A stretch of 64,000 nucleotides of DNA from Sarcodiotheca gaudichaudii. Taxonomy: Eukaryota; Rhodophyta; Florideophyceae; Gigartinales; Solieriaceae. Shown here in pieces: positions 23,673 to 34,000 of this stretch (its first letter is position 1; each line of letters starts with the position of its first letter). The position numbers and the translations under genes are program-made. The DNA lies in the NCBI GenBank assembly GCA_032355985.1, contig JAUKVZ010000001.1, forward strand, positions 310,001 to 374,000. Direction: 5' to 3'. The notes under the pieces were generated by a model. The model was not told where the DNA came from, did not search any database, and saw only the letters and a program-made list of their open reading frames with translations.

Positions 23673-26330
23673 TCAGGCGGCGGCCATCGTGTCGAAGTCC
23701 TCGACCTGATCGGAGGACTCCTCCTGCGGCAGCGGCTTGCCTCGCTCATCAGTCAGCGGCTTGCCCTCCAGATCCCGGACGATCGGAATCGGGTGCTTCT
23801 TTTCATGCGCCTCAAGAGCCTTTTCCCAACTTGCCTTCACGTCATCGGCGAGTTCGGACCACTTTCCTCGGCCTCGGCACTTGGGATACGTCGAGCAGCT
23901 CAACCATGGGCCGCGCACGCCGCGTCGCAGATTGAGTGTCGCATCGCACTTCGGACAGGGAAGATCCGTCTCCAGCGGCGGAGGCGTCGGCGCCACGGGA
24001 GCGCCCGTCTTCTTGTCCGCTTTGAGAATGCCATCGCACTCGGGATACGCAGAGCATCCATAAAAGGGGCCGAAACGTCCGGTGCGCTTGATCATGGGCT
24101 CGCTGCATTTGACGCACGCCACGTTGGCCGTCTGGATGGGCTGCGGCTTGCCGTCGCGATCGCAGGGGCATGCGAAATCGCACTTCGGATACGTCGAGCA
24201 GGAGAGGAATCGGCCGTTCTTTCCGAAGCGATACACAAGCGAGGCTTCGCACTTTTCGCAGCGATACTCCTCGGGCGCCGGATGCGTCTCCGCCTTCGCG
24301 TGCACCATCTCTTCGTGTGCGGTTTCGAGTTGCTGAACGAACGGGCCGTAGAAATCGGAGAGCACTTCCGTCCAGCGTTTGTGCTCATCCTCGATGTGAT
24401 CGAGCTGTTCTTCCAGATTGCGCGTGTAGCCGACTTCGAGAATGCGCGGAAAGGCTTCGATCAGTTTGTCGGTGACCACTTCGCCCAGATCCGTCGCATA
24501 GAAGCGGCGATCAATCTGCTCGACGTACTTGCGATCCTGGATCACCTGGATGATCGACGCATATGTCGAGGGTCGTCCGATGCCCTCGCTTTCGAGCATC
24601 TTGATCAGCGACGCTTCAGAATATCGCGGCGGCGGTGAGGTGAACTTCTGATCCGGCGTGATATTGAATGGCGCCAGCGCATCCTTCTCTTCCAGGCGCG
24701 GCAGCGTCTGTTCATCGGATGCGGTCGGCACACCGGCGACGCGGAAGAAGCCATCAAAGACGAGGCTGCGGCCGCTTGCGCGGAACGTCAGTTCCTGCTT
24801 TCTGTCCGTTCCGCCCTTGATGAGAACAGTCGTCGCATCCCACTTGGCAGGCGTCATCTGACAGGCGATGAATCGCTCCCAGATCAGCTGGTACAGCTTG
24901 AACTGATCCGGTTTCAGCACGCTCTTGAGCTTCTTCGGGGAGTATTCGACATTCGTCGGGCGAATGGCTTCGTGCGCTTCCTGCGCTGCCTTGTTGGAGG
25001 AGGAGAAGAAGTTCGGCTTGTCGGGCAGATAGTCGCCCCCGAACTCCTGCGAGATGTAGTCCCGCGCCATCGAGAGCGCATCGGCCGACAGGTGCGTCGA
25101 ATCCGTTCGCATGTAGGTGATCAGGCCGACGGCGCCTTCCGAGCCAAGCTCCACACCTTCATAGAGCTGCTGCGCCGCGCGCATCGTGCGCTGAGCGCCG
25201 AACCCGAGGCGGGTCGAGGCGGCCTGCTGCAGTGTGGATGTGATGTACGGCGCTGTCGGGCGCGACGTCGTGCGCTTTGTTTCGATTGATGCGACGCGAT
25301 AGGGCGTCTTCGTATCGACGTCGCCGCGGATGAGGCGACGCATGCGCGCCGGGCCCTTGCCATCCTCATCTTCCTTGGCTGCCGACTCAATGTTCATCAT
25401 GCCCGCCAGAGCGGCGACGCGCTCGACCTCAGATGTGAGATCCTTCGGCTTCGTGTCAGCGTCGCCCTTCTGGCCCAGACTGAACTTCTTGCCGGCGATC
25501 TCGACAAGATCGGCTTTCACGCACTCGTGCTCGGCGAGCCAGGCGTTCTGAGCCTTGATGGTGGGCGTGGCGCCCTTCTCGTTCTTCGTGGCGATGAACT
25601 TCGCCCACTCGGCCTGCATTCCATCGGCCGCGGCGACATCGTGAGCGAATCGCGCCGAGAGTTCCCATCGCTCATCAGGCACGAAGGCTCGAATTTCGCG
25701 CTCGCGCTCGACGACCAGTCGCACGGCGACCGATTGAACGCGCCCGGCGCTCAGTCCTCGAGCGACTTTCTTCCAGAGTAGCGGCGAGACCTGATAGCCG
25801 ACGATGCGATCGAGAATGCGTCGCGCCTGCTGCGCATTGACGCGGAACTCATCAATCGGATGCGGATTGGAAAAGGCGCGTCCGATCTCATCCTTGGTGA
25901 TGGCGTTGAAGACGACGCGCTTGGCCTTGTTTGCTTCGATGCCGAGAAGCTGCGAGAGATGCCACGCGATGGCCTCGCCTTCTCGATCGAGATCGGTTGC
26001 GAACCAGACTTCATCCGCATCCTTCGCCGCCCGTTTGAGTTCGTTGACGACCTTCGTCTTTCCTGAAAGCACCTCGTAGGTGGGCGCGAAGTCGTTCTCG
26101 AGATCCACCCCCGGAACGGGGCTCTTGTCGCCTTTGGGCGCCTTGGTCGGCAGATCGCGGATATGCCCCACGGACGCTTTCACGACGAAATCCGAGCCGA
26201 GGTACTTGTTGATCGTGCGCGCCTTGGCCGGCGATTCGACGATCACAAGATGCTTGCCCTTGGCCGACGCGCTCGTCTTGCGCGTGGATTTCTTGCGAGT
26301 GGTGCGGGATTTGGACTTCTTCTTGGCCAT
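23673..26330 (-). CDS. topA: DNA topoisomerase I
   Basis: The 885-residue type IA topoisomerase relaxes negative supercoils. The Toprim motif Ala-Thr-Asp-Leu-Asp-Arg-Glu-Gly-Glu is at 111-119, and the catalytic Tyr is Tyr406 in Ile-Thr-Tyr-Met-Arg-Thr-Asp-Ser. Three C-terminal zinc-finger repeats of the Cys-x2-Cys type follow from about 690 to 825. Two unusual points are a Lys/Arg/Ser/Thr-rich N-terminal extension of about 25 residues before the conserved core and a 55-residue acidic, Lys-rich C-terminal end. The start at 26330 is the first ATG and includes the extension; the next possible starts would cut into the core. It follows miaA by 150 bases on the same strand. Confidence 0.96.
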   Translation of the reverse strand: MAKKKSKSRTTRKKSTRKTSASAKGKHLVIVESPAKARTINKYLGSDFVVKASVGHIRDLPTKAPKGDKSPVPGVDLENDFAPTYEVLSGKTKVVNELKRAAKDADEVWFATDLDREGEAIAWHLSQLLGIEANKAKRVVFNAITKDEIGRAFSNPHPIDEFRVNAQQARRILDRIVGYQVSPLLWKKVARGLSAGRVQSVAVRLVVEREREIRAFVPDERWELSARFAHDVAAADGMQAEWAKFIATKNEKGATPTIKAQNAWLAEHECVKADLVEIAGKKFSLGQKGDADTKPKDLTSEVERVAALAGMMNIESAAKEDEDGKGPARMRRLIRGDVDTKTPYRVASIETKRTTSRPTAPYITSTLQQAASTRLGFGAQRTMRAAQQLYEGVELGSEGAVGLITYMRTDSTHLSADALSMARDYISQEFGGDYLPDKPNFFSSSNKAAQEAHEAIRPTNVEYSPKKLKSVLKPDQFKLYQLIWERFIACQMTPAKWDATTVLIKGGTDRKQELTFRASGRSLVFDGFFRVAGVPTASDEQTLPRLEEKDALAPFNITPDQKFTSPPPRYSEASLIKMLESEGIGRPSTYASIIQVIQDRKYVEQIDRRFYATDLGEVVTDKLIEAFPRILEVGYTRNLEEQLDHIEDEHKRWTEVLSDFYGPFVQQLETAHEEMVHAKAETHPAPEEYRCEKCEASLVYRFGKNGRFLSCSTYPKCDFACPCDRDGKPQPIQTANVACVKCSEPMIKRTGRFGPFYGCSAYPECDGILKADKKTGAPVAPTPPPLETDLPCPKCDATLNLRRGVRGPWLSCSTYPKCRGRGKWSELADDVKASWEKALEAHEKKHPIPIVRDLEGKPLTDERGKPLPQEESSDQVEDFDTMAAA

Positions 26331-26480
26331 TTAAAGGATGTCCCCGGTCGGCATATGGAGAGGCGGAAGTACTGGACGACAGGCGGGGCTGTCAAATCCA
26401 CCCCTCCGGAGAGCGTCGCTCTCGCTTTCGGCCCGAACAGGCCCGGCACTACAGTAGGCGCCTGAAACGGGATCCCGATT

Positions 26481-27473
26481 TCATTCTGCGTCTTGCAGCC
26501 TAAGTGCGGTATTCACAGTGGTTTGCAGGCGGTCTTCCGATGTCGATTCCGTGGCGTCGAAGATGATGGGGGCCCTCGCTGATCCGGCTTCGGGCCGGTC
26601 GTTCGCCCCGGTGGCGCGTCTCGTTTGCTCGGCAATAATTCGTCGAAGCCACGTTCTCTGGTTCTTGGCGTAGCGGCGTGTCTCGATCTTGATCTGCTCC
26701 ACAGCCTCGTCGAGGCCGCAGCGACCCTCCAGATGCGAGATGAGTTGCTTGTACCCAAGCGCCTCGCGCGCCTGTTCACCGAGATTCCCGGCAGCCAGGA
26801 GCGACTGCGTCTCCTCAAGCAGCCCCGCTTCCATCATTGCCCGTACGCGAGCATTGATTCGAATGTTCAACTCTGGCGTCGGCCATTGCAGTGCGATGAT
26901 CTGCACGTCGCGCCGCGGCGCGTGCTCCTCCCATTGCCGCTGAAGCGCGCTGATCGGCGTCCCGGTCAGCGTATGCACCTCCAGCGCTCGAATTGTGCGG
27001 CGAATGTCATTCGGATGAATCCGCGCCGCCGCCTCCGGATCGACCGATTCCAGTTCTGATCGCAACGAGGCGCGGGACTTCGCCTGAAGGCGTTTCCGTA
27101 ATGTCTCATCAGCGGGCGGCCCTTCGAAGAGGCCATCGAGAAAAGCCTTGATGTACAGATGCGTTCCGCCCGCCACGATGGGCAGGGCGCCGCGGGAGCG
27201 GATGTCCTCGATCGTTGCTTCAGCCATTCCAAGCCATGCATCCACGCTGAAACTTTCGCCCGGATCGCAGACGTCCACGAGATGGTGCGGCACGCCGCGT
27301 CGCTCAGCGGCATCCGGTTTGGCGGTGCCGATATCGAGGCCGCGATAGATCTGCATCGAATCCGCCGTGACGATCTCCGCGCCGCCACGATCGGCCAGCG
27401 CGAGCGCGGTTTCGACGGCCAGCGAGGTCTTGCCGCCGGCGGTGGGGCCCAGGATGAGCAGGCTCGCAGTCAT
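26481..27473 (-). CDS. miaA: tRNA dimethylallyltransferase
   Basis: The 330-residue protein transfers a dimethylallyl group to A37 of tRNAs that read UNN codons. The P-loop Gly-Pro-Thr-Ala-Gly-Gly-Lys-Thr-Ser is at residues 9-17. The substrate-binding Asp-Ser-Met-Gln-Ile-Tyr-Arg-x-Leu-Asp-Ile-Gly-Thr-Ala-Lys-Pro follows at about 41-56, and the tRNA-binding part ends with Tyr-Ala-Lys-Asn-Gln-Arg-Thr-Trp. P-loop, substrate site and length are all intact. It is divergent from pgk with 156 bases between the starts. Confidence 0.95.
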   Translation of the reverse strand: MTASLLILGPTAGGKTSLAVETALALADRGGAEIVTADSMQIYRGLDIGTAKPDAAERRGVPHHLVDVCDPGESFSVDAWLGMAEATIEDIRSRGALPIVAGGTHLYIKAFLDGLFEGPPADETLRKRLQAKSRASLRSELESVDPEAAARIHPNDIRRTIRALEVHTLTGTPISALQRQWEEHAPRRDVQIIALQWPTPELNIRINARVRAMMEAGLLEETQSLLAAGNLGEQAREALGYKQLISHLEGRCGLDEAVEQIKIETRRYAKNQRTWLRRIIAEQTRRATGANDRPEAGSARAPIIFDATESTSEDRLQTTVNTALRLQDAE

Positions 27474-27629
27474 GCAGAGACTCTATGAGAAGGCTGTGAA
27501 ACGCGTCTGCACCGGCTTTTCGTCGATGCGACGCGCGCCCTCAGGCGGTAGCATGGTCGCCCCTTTCCAGACGCGTTCGCCCGGGGCGATCGCACCCAGA
27601 GCCAACTCAGTAGCAGCCGGAGAGAGTTC

Positions 27630-28835
27630 GTGTCCAAAAAGACGATCGACCAGGTGGATGTGCAGGGCAAGCGCGTGCTGATGCGTGTCGATTTCAATGT
27701 TCCGATCGAGCAGGGTGAGATCAAAGATGATCGTCGGATCCGGCTTGCGCTTCCCACGATCAAGAGCGTCGTCGATCGAGGCGGCAAGCTGATTCTGATG
27801 TCTCACCTCGGGCGCCCGGGAGGAAAGGGATACGAGGCCGAGTATTCACTGGCGCCGGTGGCGAAGCGACTCTCCGAGTTGATTGGCTCCGATGTCGGCT
27901 TTCCATCTCAGGATTGCGTAGATGAATCGTCGGCGTCCGCCGTGTCGCAGCTCGAGGTTGGCCGCGCCGTTCTCCTGGAAAATCTTCGTTTTCATGGCGC
28001 CGAGAAAAAGGGCAATGAAGAGTTTGCTCGCGCGCTGGCCGAGTATGGCGATATTTATTGCAACGACGCCTTCGGCACATGCCATCGTGAAGATGCTTCG
28101 ATGGTCGCGACGCCGCGCGCGATGGAAGGCAAGCCGCGCGTCGCAGGACTCTTGCTCCAGAAGGAGATTGATTATCTCCTGAGTGTGCTCGCCGAACCCA
28201 AGCGTCCCTTCGTGGCGGTGCTCGGCGGCGCCAAAGTGTCCGACAAGATCGGCGCCGTGGAGGAGTTGATCCGCAAGACGGAGTCCTTGTGCATCGGTGG
28301 GGCGATGGCGTTTACGTTTCTCAAGGCGATGGGGCGAAACGTCGGTGAAAGCCGCGTCGAATCTGATCGACTGAATGACGCGAAGCGCATGATCGATCTG
28401 GCGGCTCGCGAGAAGTGCGACTTGTTCCTGCCCGTCGATCACATCTGCAGCACGAAGTTCGAGAAGATGTCCGGCGACATCGAGGTCTTCGGCCCGGACA
28501 TTCCGGATGGGTACATGGGTCTGGACATCGGCCCCAAGACCCAGGCGGAGTACACGCGCGAGATCAGCGAAGGAAAGACGATCGTGTGGAACGGTCCGAT
28601 GGGCGTCTTCGAATGGCCGCCCTTCCGCGTCGGCACCCAGCAGGTCGCCAGCGCCATCGCCGATGCGACGGCGGCCGGCGCCGTCTCGATCGTGGGCGGT
28701 GGCGATTCAGCCCGTGCGGCTGAGGAGTTCGGCTTCGCCGATAAGTACAGCCATGTCTCGACGGGAGGCGGCGCCAGCGTCGCGCTGCTGGCCGGGGAGG
28801 CGCTCGCTTCGCTTGAAGAGCTCGACGACGCCTGA
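27630..28835 (+). CDS. pgk: Phosphoglycerate kinase
   Basis: The 401-residue enzyme interconverts 1,3-bisphosphoglycerate plus ADP and 3-phosphoglycerate plus ATP. The N-terminal substrate site (Arg-Val-Asp-Phe-Asn-Val-Pro, about 19-25), His-Leu-Gly-Arg-Pro (about 56-60), and the nucleotide-binding Gly-Gly-Gly-Asp-Ser (about 360) are present. The GTG at 27630 with AGCCGGAGAGA upstream gives the normal start. In some bacteria pgk follows gap; here no gap is adjacent, and the neighbours are miaA and pilT-like genes. Confidence 0.96.
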   Translation: MSKKTIDQVDVQGKRVLMRVDFNVPIEQGEIKDDRRIRLALPTIKSVVDRGGKLILMSHLGRPGGKGYEAEYSLAPVAKRLSELIGSDVGFPSQDCVDESSASAVSQLEVGRAVLLENLRFHGAEKKGNEEFARALAEYGDIYCNDAFGTCHREDASMVATPRAMEGKPRVAGLLLQKEIDYLLSVLAEPKRPFVAVLGGAKVSDKIGAVEELIRKTESLCIGGAMAFTFLKAMGRNVGESRVESDRLNDAKRMIDLAAREKCDLFLPVDHICSTKFEKMSGDIEVFGPDIPDGYMGLDIGPKTQAEYTREISEGKTIVWNGPMGVFEWPPFRVGTQQVASAIADATAAGAVSIVGGGDSARAAEEFGFADKYSHVSTGGGASVALLAGEALASLEELDDA

Positions 28836-28902
28836 GATCGCTCAGCCGCCGTCATGATTCCGTGATGACGCGTCTGACGCGCGCTGGTAGTGTGTGTCCG
28901 TT

Positions 28903-28924
28903 GCGGGCGCGTTGCTGCGCCCGC
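28903..28924 (+). other. Hairpin between pgk and the PilT-like gene
   Basis: GCGGGCGC (28903-28910) pairs with GCGCCCGC (28917-28924) over a six-base loop. No T-run follows, so it is a weak terminator for pgk at best. It lies 27 bases before the PilT-like start and could also sit in that leader. Confidence 0.4.
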
Positions 28925-28951
28925 GCCGAGTGATCTTCCTCGGAGGTCCGG

Positions 28952-30181
28952 ATGGCGCATTACATCTCGATCAAGCAGTTGCTCTTCAACATGGGGCAGT
29001 ACGACGCCTCAGACCTCCATTTGAAAGTCGGCATGCCGCCGGTCTTTCGCATCAACGGCGACCTGAAGCCTCTGGGGCTCCCGCCCCTGACGGAGCAGGA
29101 CACCGATCGCCTGATCTCTGAGATTCTGCCCGACGCGTTGCGGGAGAAATTCGATGAGGCTGGCGATGTCGATTTCTCCACCTTCCTCGACACGCGAACG
29201 ATTCTTGAGAAATCGAAAGTGCTGAAAGGCCTCGCGGACGAGATGGAGCCGGAGGACGTTGAAGTCAAGGATGAGGATTCCGGCAAGAAGCCGAAGAACG
29301 CCGATCGGTTTCGCTGCAACGTGTTTCGCGCGGGCGGCGGCATGAACGCCGCGATCCGCCGCATTAAGCCGGACATTCCGACATTCGAGTCGCTGAACCT
29401 GCCCAAGGTGTACGAGCAGATCACTGACACCGCCCATGAAGGGCTTGTCCTCGTCGTCGGTGTGACGGGTTCGGGCAAGTCATCGACGCTTGCCTGCATG
29501 CTGCAGCGCATCAATGAGACACATGGCGTCAACATCATCACGGTTGAGGATCCGGTGGAGTTTCACTTCCACTCCGAGAAAGCCATCGTCAGCCAGCGCG
29601 AAATCGGGCTGGACGTTCCCTCATACCGAGACGCGCTGAAGTACATCGTGAGACAGGATCCCGATGTGATTCTGATCGGCGAACTTCGCGATCATGACAC
29701 CGTGCTCGCAGCTATTCAGGCTGCTGAGACCGGTCATCTTGTGTTTGGATCGCTGCACACTGCGGACACGATGCAGACATTCAGCCGCATCATCGAGTTC
29801 TTCCCGCAGAGCGAGCACGCCTTCATTCGCTCGGCGCTTGCGAACTCATTGCAGGCCGTGTGTGCGCAGCGCCTTCTGCCTGCGAACAAGGATGCGACGG
29901 GCGGCATCGGCGTTGTTCCCGCGACGGAAGTGCTTCTCAACAATCCCGTCGTGAAAGAGATCATCCGCGAAGGCAATGATGGAGATCTGCCGTCGGTCGT
30001 CGCTTCATCTCGCGCCGATGGCATGCGCAGCTATACGGACAGCCTTGCGGAGCTCGTGGATAAGGAAATGGTGCAGTTGAATGTCGCGATGGAGTACGCT
30101 CCGAATCGCGAGGCGCTGCGAAGCATCCTCAAGGGCGTGGAGGTCAAGGCGAAGACGCTTGTCGGCCGCCTCAAGGGTTGA
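28952..30181 (+). CDS. PilT/PilU-like type IV pilus retraction ATPase
   Basis: The 409-residue secretion-type ATPase has Walker A Gly-Val-Thr-Gly-Ser-Gly-Lys-Ser (170-177), Walker B with Leu-Ile-Gly-Glu-Leu-Arg-Asp (241-247) and the His box Gly-Ser-Leu-His-Thr (266-270). The C-terminal PilT motif (Ala-Ile-Gln-Ala-Ala-Glu-Thr-Gly) follows the Walker B. PilT normally powers pilus disassembly for twitching motility. Its N-terminal PAS-like domain carries an insertion of roughly 40 residues (about 79-118), rich in Glu, Lys and Asp, which is not typical of PilT. A GGAGG site precedes the ATG. No pilB, pilC or pilin gene is nearby, so the gene is an orphan. Confidence 0.92.
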   Translation: MAHYISIKQLLFNMGQYDASDLHLKVGMPPVFRINGDLKPLGLPPLTEQDTDRLISEILPDALREKFDEAGDVDFSTFLDTRTILEKSKVLKGLADEMEPEDVEVKDEDSGKKPKNADRFRCNVFRAGGGMNAAIRRIKPDIPTFESLNLPKVYEQITDTAHEGLVLVVGVTGSGKSSTLACMLQRINETHGVNIITVEDPVEFHFHSEKAIVSQREIGLDVPSYRDALKYIVRQDPDVILIGELRDHDTVLAAIQAAETGHLVFGSLHTADTMQTFSRIIEFFPQSEHAFIRSALANSLQAVCAQRLLPANKDATGGIGVVPATEVLLNNPVVKEIIREGNDGDLPSVVASSRADGMRSYTDSLAELVDKEMVQLNVAMEYAPNREALRSILKGVEVKAKTLVGRLKG

Positions 30182-30225
30182 TGCAGAGTTACTGCCGCGA
30201 GGGCGAGGCATCACGTGGAGAGGCG

Positions 30226-30939
30226 ATGAACTCAGGGCTCGAGGGGCCATGTGAAGCGCGCTCGGCGTTGCTGAAGAGCCTCGGCGCATGGCGGCTCGGA
30301 GAGCGCACGCTGCGCCGCCTTGATGATGATGGCGACACCGCGCTGGGATTCACAGCGCCGCTTGAAGTCGGCGTCGAATCGGCTGCGAACTTCGTCAATC
30401 AACTGCGAGCCACGGGGAGTGACCTTCTGCTGCCGCCGGTTCGCTGGGGACTCGTCGATGAAGGCGAGCTCTGGATCGAGAGCAGGCATCTCGGCAGGGC
30501 GGACAGTGTGCAGCCGATGTCGGAGCTGCTTTATCAGAAGGGCGGTCGCCTGCAGGAGATGGAATGTCGCTATGCGGCCGACCAGCTCGTCAGGGCGCTC
30601 GGTGCGGCGCATGAGGTGGGACTTTCTTCGGGAAGGCTGGATGCGGACATGTTGCTCGTCGATCAGCATGGCCGCGTGCTGATCGAACTCTTCGGCGTCG
30701 AAGCGTTGACCGGTGACGATGCTCGATCGCTGGAGGAGCGGCAGCAGGCGGATCTGGCGGCGTTGGTCGATCTGCTCTTCCATCTTGCGACAGGCGTCGC
30801 GATCGCCGGACGCGAGAGCGTCAGGGACTCGCTGCTGGCCGAGGCGCCACGCGTCTGGCAGGAGTGGTTCGCCACCTCCTGGAGCGCGGCGGCAAGCGCC
30901 CGCAGCCTTGAATCGCTGAAGTCGGCGCTTCCATCCTGA
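30226..30939 (+). CDS. Pseudokinase-like protein downstream of the PilT-like ATPase
   Basis: I do not recognise a named family for this 237-residue protein, but its C-terminal half follows the line of a Hanks kinase. Ala-Ala-His-Glu-Val-Gly at 127-132 is in the place of the helix before the catalytic loop. Ser-Ser-Gly-Arg-Leu-Asp (134-139) stands where His-Arg-Asp-Leu-Lys would be. A hydrophobic strand follows, and Glu-Leu-Phe-Gly (154-157) stands in place of Asp-Phe-Gly. The catalytic Asp, Lys and metal Asp are therefore lost. Asp-Leu-Ala-Ala-Leu-Val-Asp-Leu-Leu-Phe (176-185) fits the kinase F helix. GGAGAGG before 30226 supports this start. It is probably cotranscribed with the PilT-like gene. 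Confidence 0.6.
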   Translation: MNSGLEGPCEARSALLKSLGAWRLGERTLRRLDDDGDTALGFTAPLEVGVESAANFVNQLRATGSDLLLPPVRWGLVDEGELWIESRHLGRADSVQPMSELLYQKGGRLQEMECRYAADQLVRALGAAHEVGLSSGRLDADMLLVDQHGRVLIELFGVEALTGDDARSLEERQQADLAALVDLLFHLATGVAIAGRESVRDSLLAEAPRVWQEWFATSWSAAASARSLESLKSALPS

Positions 30940-30994
30940 CGCGCCGCATCGATCGGCGCGCAGCAGAGCAACTTCACGAACGGCGCACAAGAAA

Positions 30995-31024
30995 GGGCGC
31001 CGGGAGAAGAGTCTCCCGACGCCC
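30995..31024 (-). terminator. Terminator between convergent genes
   Basis: A 13-bp stem with one mismatch (30995-31007 with 31012-31024) has a four-base loop. On the minus strand it is followed by TTTCTT, so it ends the giant secreted-protein gene (stop at 31089). On the plus strand no T-run follows, although the hairpin could still slow reading through from the pseudokinase gene. Confidence 0.8.
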
Positions 31025-31088
31025 ATGATCTTCATCGAATCAGCTCAGCCGAGGCGTTGCTGATTCGTCAGTTGCGAGACAACCACCC

Positions 31089-34000
31089 TTACGGGCAGGG
31101 GCCCCAGCGGCCGATCAGCTCGGCGAGGTCGGACGCGCCGACGCCGCCGCCATCGAAGTCAGCCGGGACACCCATCGCGCCCCAGAACCCGATGAGCGTG
31201 GCGAGGTCGCCAGCGCCAACGTCGCCGCTGCCATCGAGATCCCACGGGCAATCCACGACGACCAGTTCCTTGATGTGGAGGTTGTCCACATAGGCCTTCG
31301 AACGCGGCTCGACACTGAGTTCGGGCAGCGGATCGGGGAAGCACGCAAGGAGAATCGTCTGATGCGGACCGGGATTCGCCATGGGCGGATCGTTGTAGCC
31401 GACGCCGCTCATGGGGCCGCCGGTGTTGATGCCGCCGCCGGGCTCAGGATTGACGACACCGACTTCACCTTCGCTGCCGAGCATCGACATGGTGCCGGAC
31501 GCGGTGGTCATGGCCATGCCATCCTGGAACTCGAATCCGACAGTCGGACGCGTCGTTTCAACGTCCAAACCAGCGGGAATCGGATCCTGCGGGCAGTTCA
31601 CATTGAAGGGACCGGCGCCCAGGAACTTGACGGCGATGATGTCGCCGGTGGCCATGGGACGCAGGCCGCCGTCGAGCACGCCTGTGGCGCGATCGATCGG
31701 CTGAACCATCAGCGTCGCTCCGGCATCAAGCGCCGTCACGTCGTAGAAGCAGTAGTCGAACGCGCCGAAGCCCGCGAGCGGAGTCGGCTCGTCCTCAGGG
31801 AGCGCCTCCAGAAGGAGGTCGCCAAGGCTCGCATCGCCGATGCCGCCGGTGTCGAAACCGGTGAACACGGTGAACGAGTTGATGGTGTTGACCGGGAGGC
31901 CGGAGCCGCAGTCGCCATCGTCGATGTCGATTGAGGTTCCGGACGCGATGGTCGTGTAGTAGGCCTCGTCGCAGTCGTCGACTTCGTTGCCGGGCGCGCC
32001 GGAATCATTGATTCCGAGCGTCCAGTTTCCGTCACCATCCACTGAAAGGCAGAAGCGGTACCACTGATCGCCAGCGACGGTGTAGCCAGTGCCGCTCGGC
32101 GTGGGGCCGCCGGAGCCCGAGTAATCCACACCCGGATCGATGTAGATCTCCGGAACCGGAACGGGGAATCCGCCCATGAAGTTGGAGACGTACACACCGA
32201 TTCGATCACCGCTGACGCCAACACCATTCGTGTTGGAAGGATCGCCAGTGGCGTCAGGGCCACCCATGCGGACACGAGTGATCTCGCCGCCCGTGCCGGA
32301 GATGGACATGGAGTAACGGGTATTGAGATCCGTCACAAACATGTCCCAGTAGGCGCTGGCGATGGTCGCCGGGTCGCCTGAGACGGCCTGAGCGGTCGGG
32401 AGCACTGACGTGACGTTTGCGTATTCCACGCCAGTGGCGCCCTGATCAATCAGATTGCCGTTGTTCGAGAAGCAGACTGCTTCGTTGAACAGGCCCATAC
32501 CGTCAACCGGGTTGCCGGTGGACTCATTGAGGATGCCGGAGACATCAACCATGAGCGTGTCGTCACCACGACCGCCGTTGATGTTGGCCCAGCGTGAAAA
32601 CTCGAGCGTGAAGAGCTCGTAGCCGACGATGTCGCCGGGCTGACGCGGATTGGCAGCGCCGACGGTCTGGAAGTTGCCCGACATGGGCGGATTCTCGACC
32701 ATCTCAGAGCTGATCAGTGTCCACGTGCCTTCGCACACGATGCATCGATCGTCATCCATGAGACCGAAGTCAGCCTCGGTGCCCGCGCCGCCCTGGAAGA
32801 CGCCGGGGCAGGAGGAGACGCCGAGCTTCGCATCGAAGCCGACAACCTGGTCGATTGCCACAATGGCGCCGGGAGCCCAACTCGGGCAGGTCGCGTCCGG
32901 GCCGGGGATGTCAACAGGCGTCGGCGCCGTGTTGATCTGGTAGCGGCAGAAGACGTGACGGTCGCCCATCTCATCATCGGGAAGCAGGCGGAAGTTGTCC
33001 GCGACGTAGTCGGCGCAGTAGCCGTCATTGTTGACGACGCCGAGGTAGTTGACGCCGAGAACGCATCCAAAGCGATCGCCCTCATCATCATCGAAGAGGA
33101 TGAAGTTCGGAATGCCGACCGTCTTCTGACGATCCTCGCACTCGCCGTCGACCGGCTTGACGTTGATCACATCACCGACCTCGACGCACCAGTCGTTCGG
33201 AAGGGGGTTGCCCTTGCGATCGACATTGCCGTAGACCTCGGTGATCTCGTAGCAGCACCAGTCCTGAGCGGTGTAGCGCACGGTGGGCTCATAGGAGCCA
33301 GCCGTGTTGCCGTCGTAGCCCTGGATGCGATTGGCGAAGTAGTTCGCCGTGCCGATGGTGCCGGCATCGGACATGCCGATGAGGGTCCACGTGCCGTTGT
33401 CCGTCTCGTTGTGACCGGAGTCACACTCAGTCCACGCGCCAGTGGAATCGCAGGTGAAGCCGTCCCACTTGCGAACCGCCACGACGTCGGAGACCTCGGG
33501 GCCGCCGGCGTTCGAGTCAGTGACAACCGTGTAGAGGCAGTACTCATCGTCCGCGCCAGTCTGGCCGCCCGCGTCGCGGATGCCGACGTCATTGGTGGGC
33601 GTGCCTGAGAGGGAGTCACGGCAGTTGACGCCGTCGATCTCAGACTCAAGTGCGCGAAGGTTGAAGTCATTGACGGACGAGGCGTCAAAGAAGGGCGAGT
33701 CGCCCTGGGCGCCCAGATGCTGTCCCTGGACGTAGCACTCCATGCCATCCCAGTAAGGAAGCTCGAACTCAGGTCCGAGACCGCCGACGCGGGTCGGGCC
33801 GTCAATGCAGAAGTCGTCGATCCAGATCTCGTCGCCGACGCCGATCGGATTGTTGCCGCAGGCGTACTGGGCGAAATCGAGCGTGCGCGCATTCGACGGG
33901 AAGAGCGGACCGGCGGCGCCGCTGTTGAGCGACGTGATGGCCGAGGCCTGCGTTGCGCTCATGCCCGAAAGGTTGAACATGACATCAACGCCATCGATCT

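Noticed and set aside
28952-30181. Type IV pilus locus
   Set aside because: Only the PilT-like ATPase is present. No pilin, PilB, PilC or PilQ gene was found nearby.
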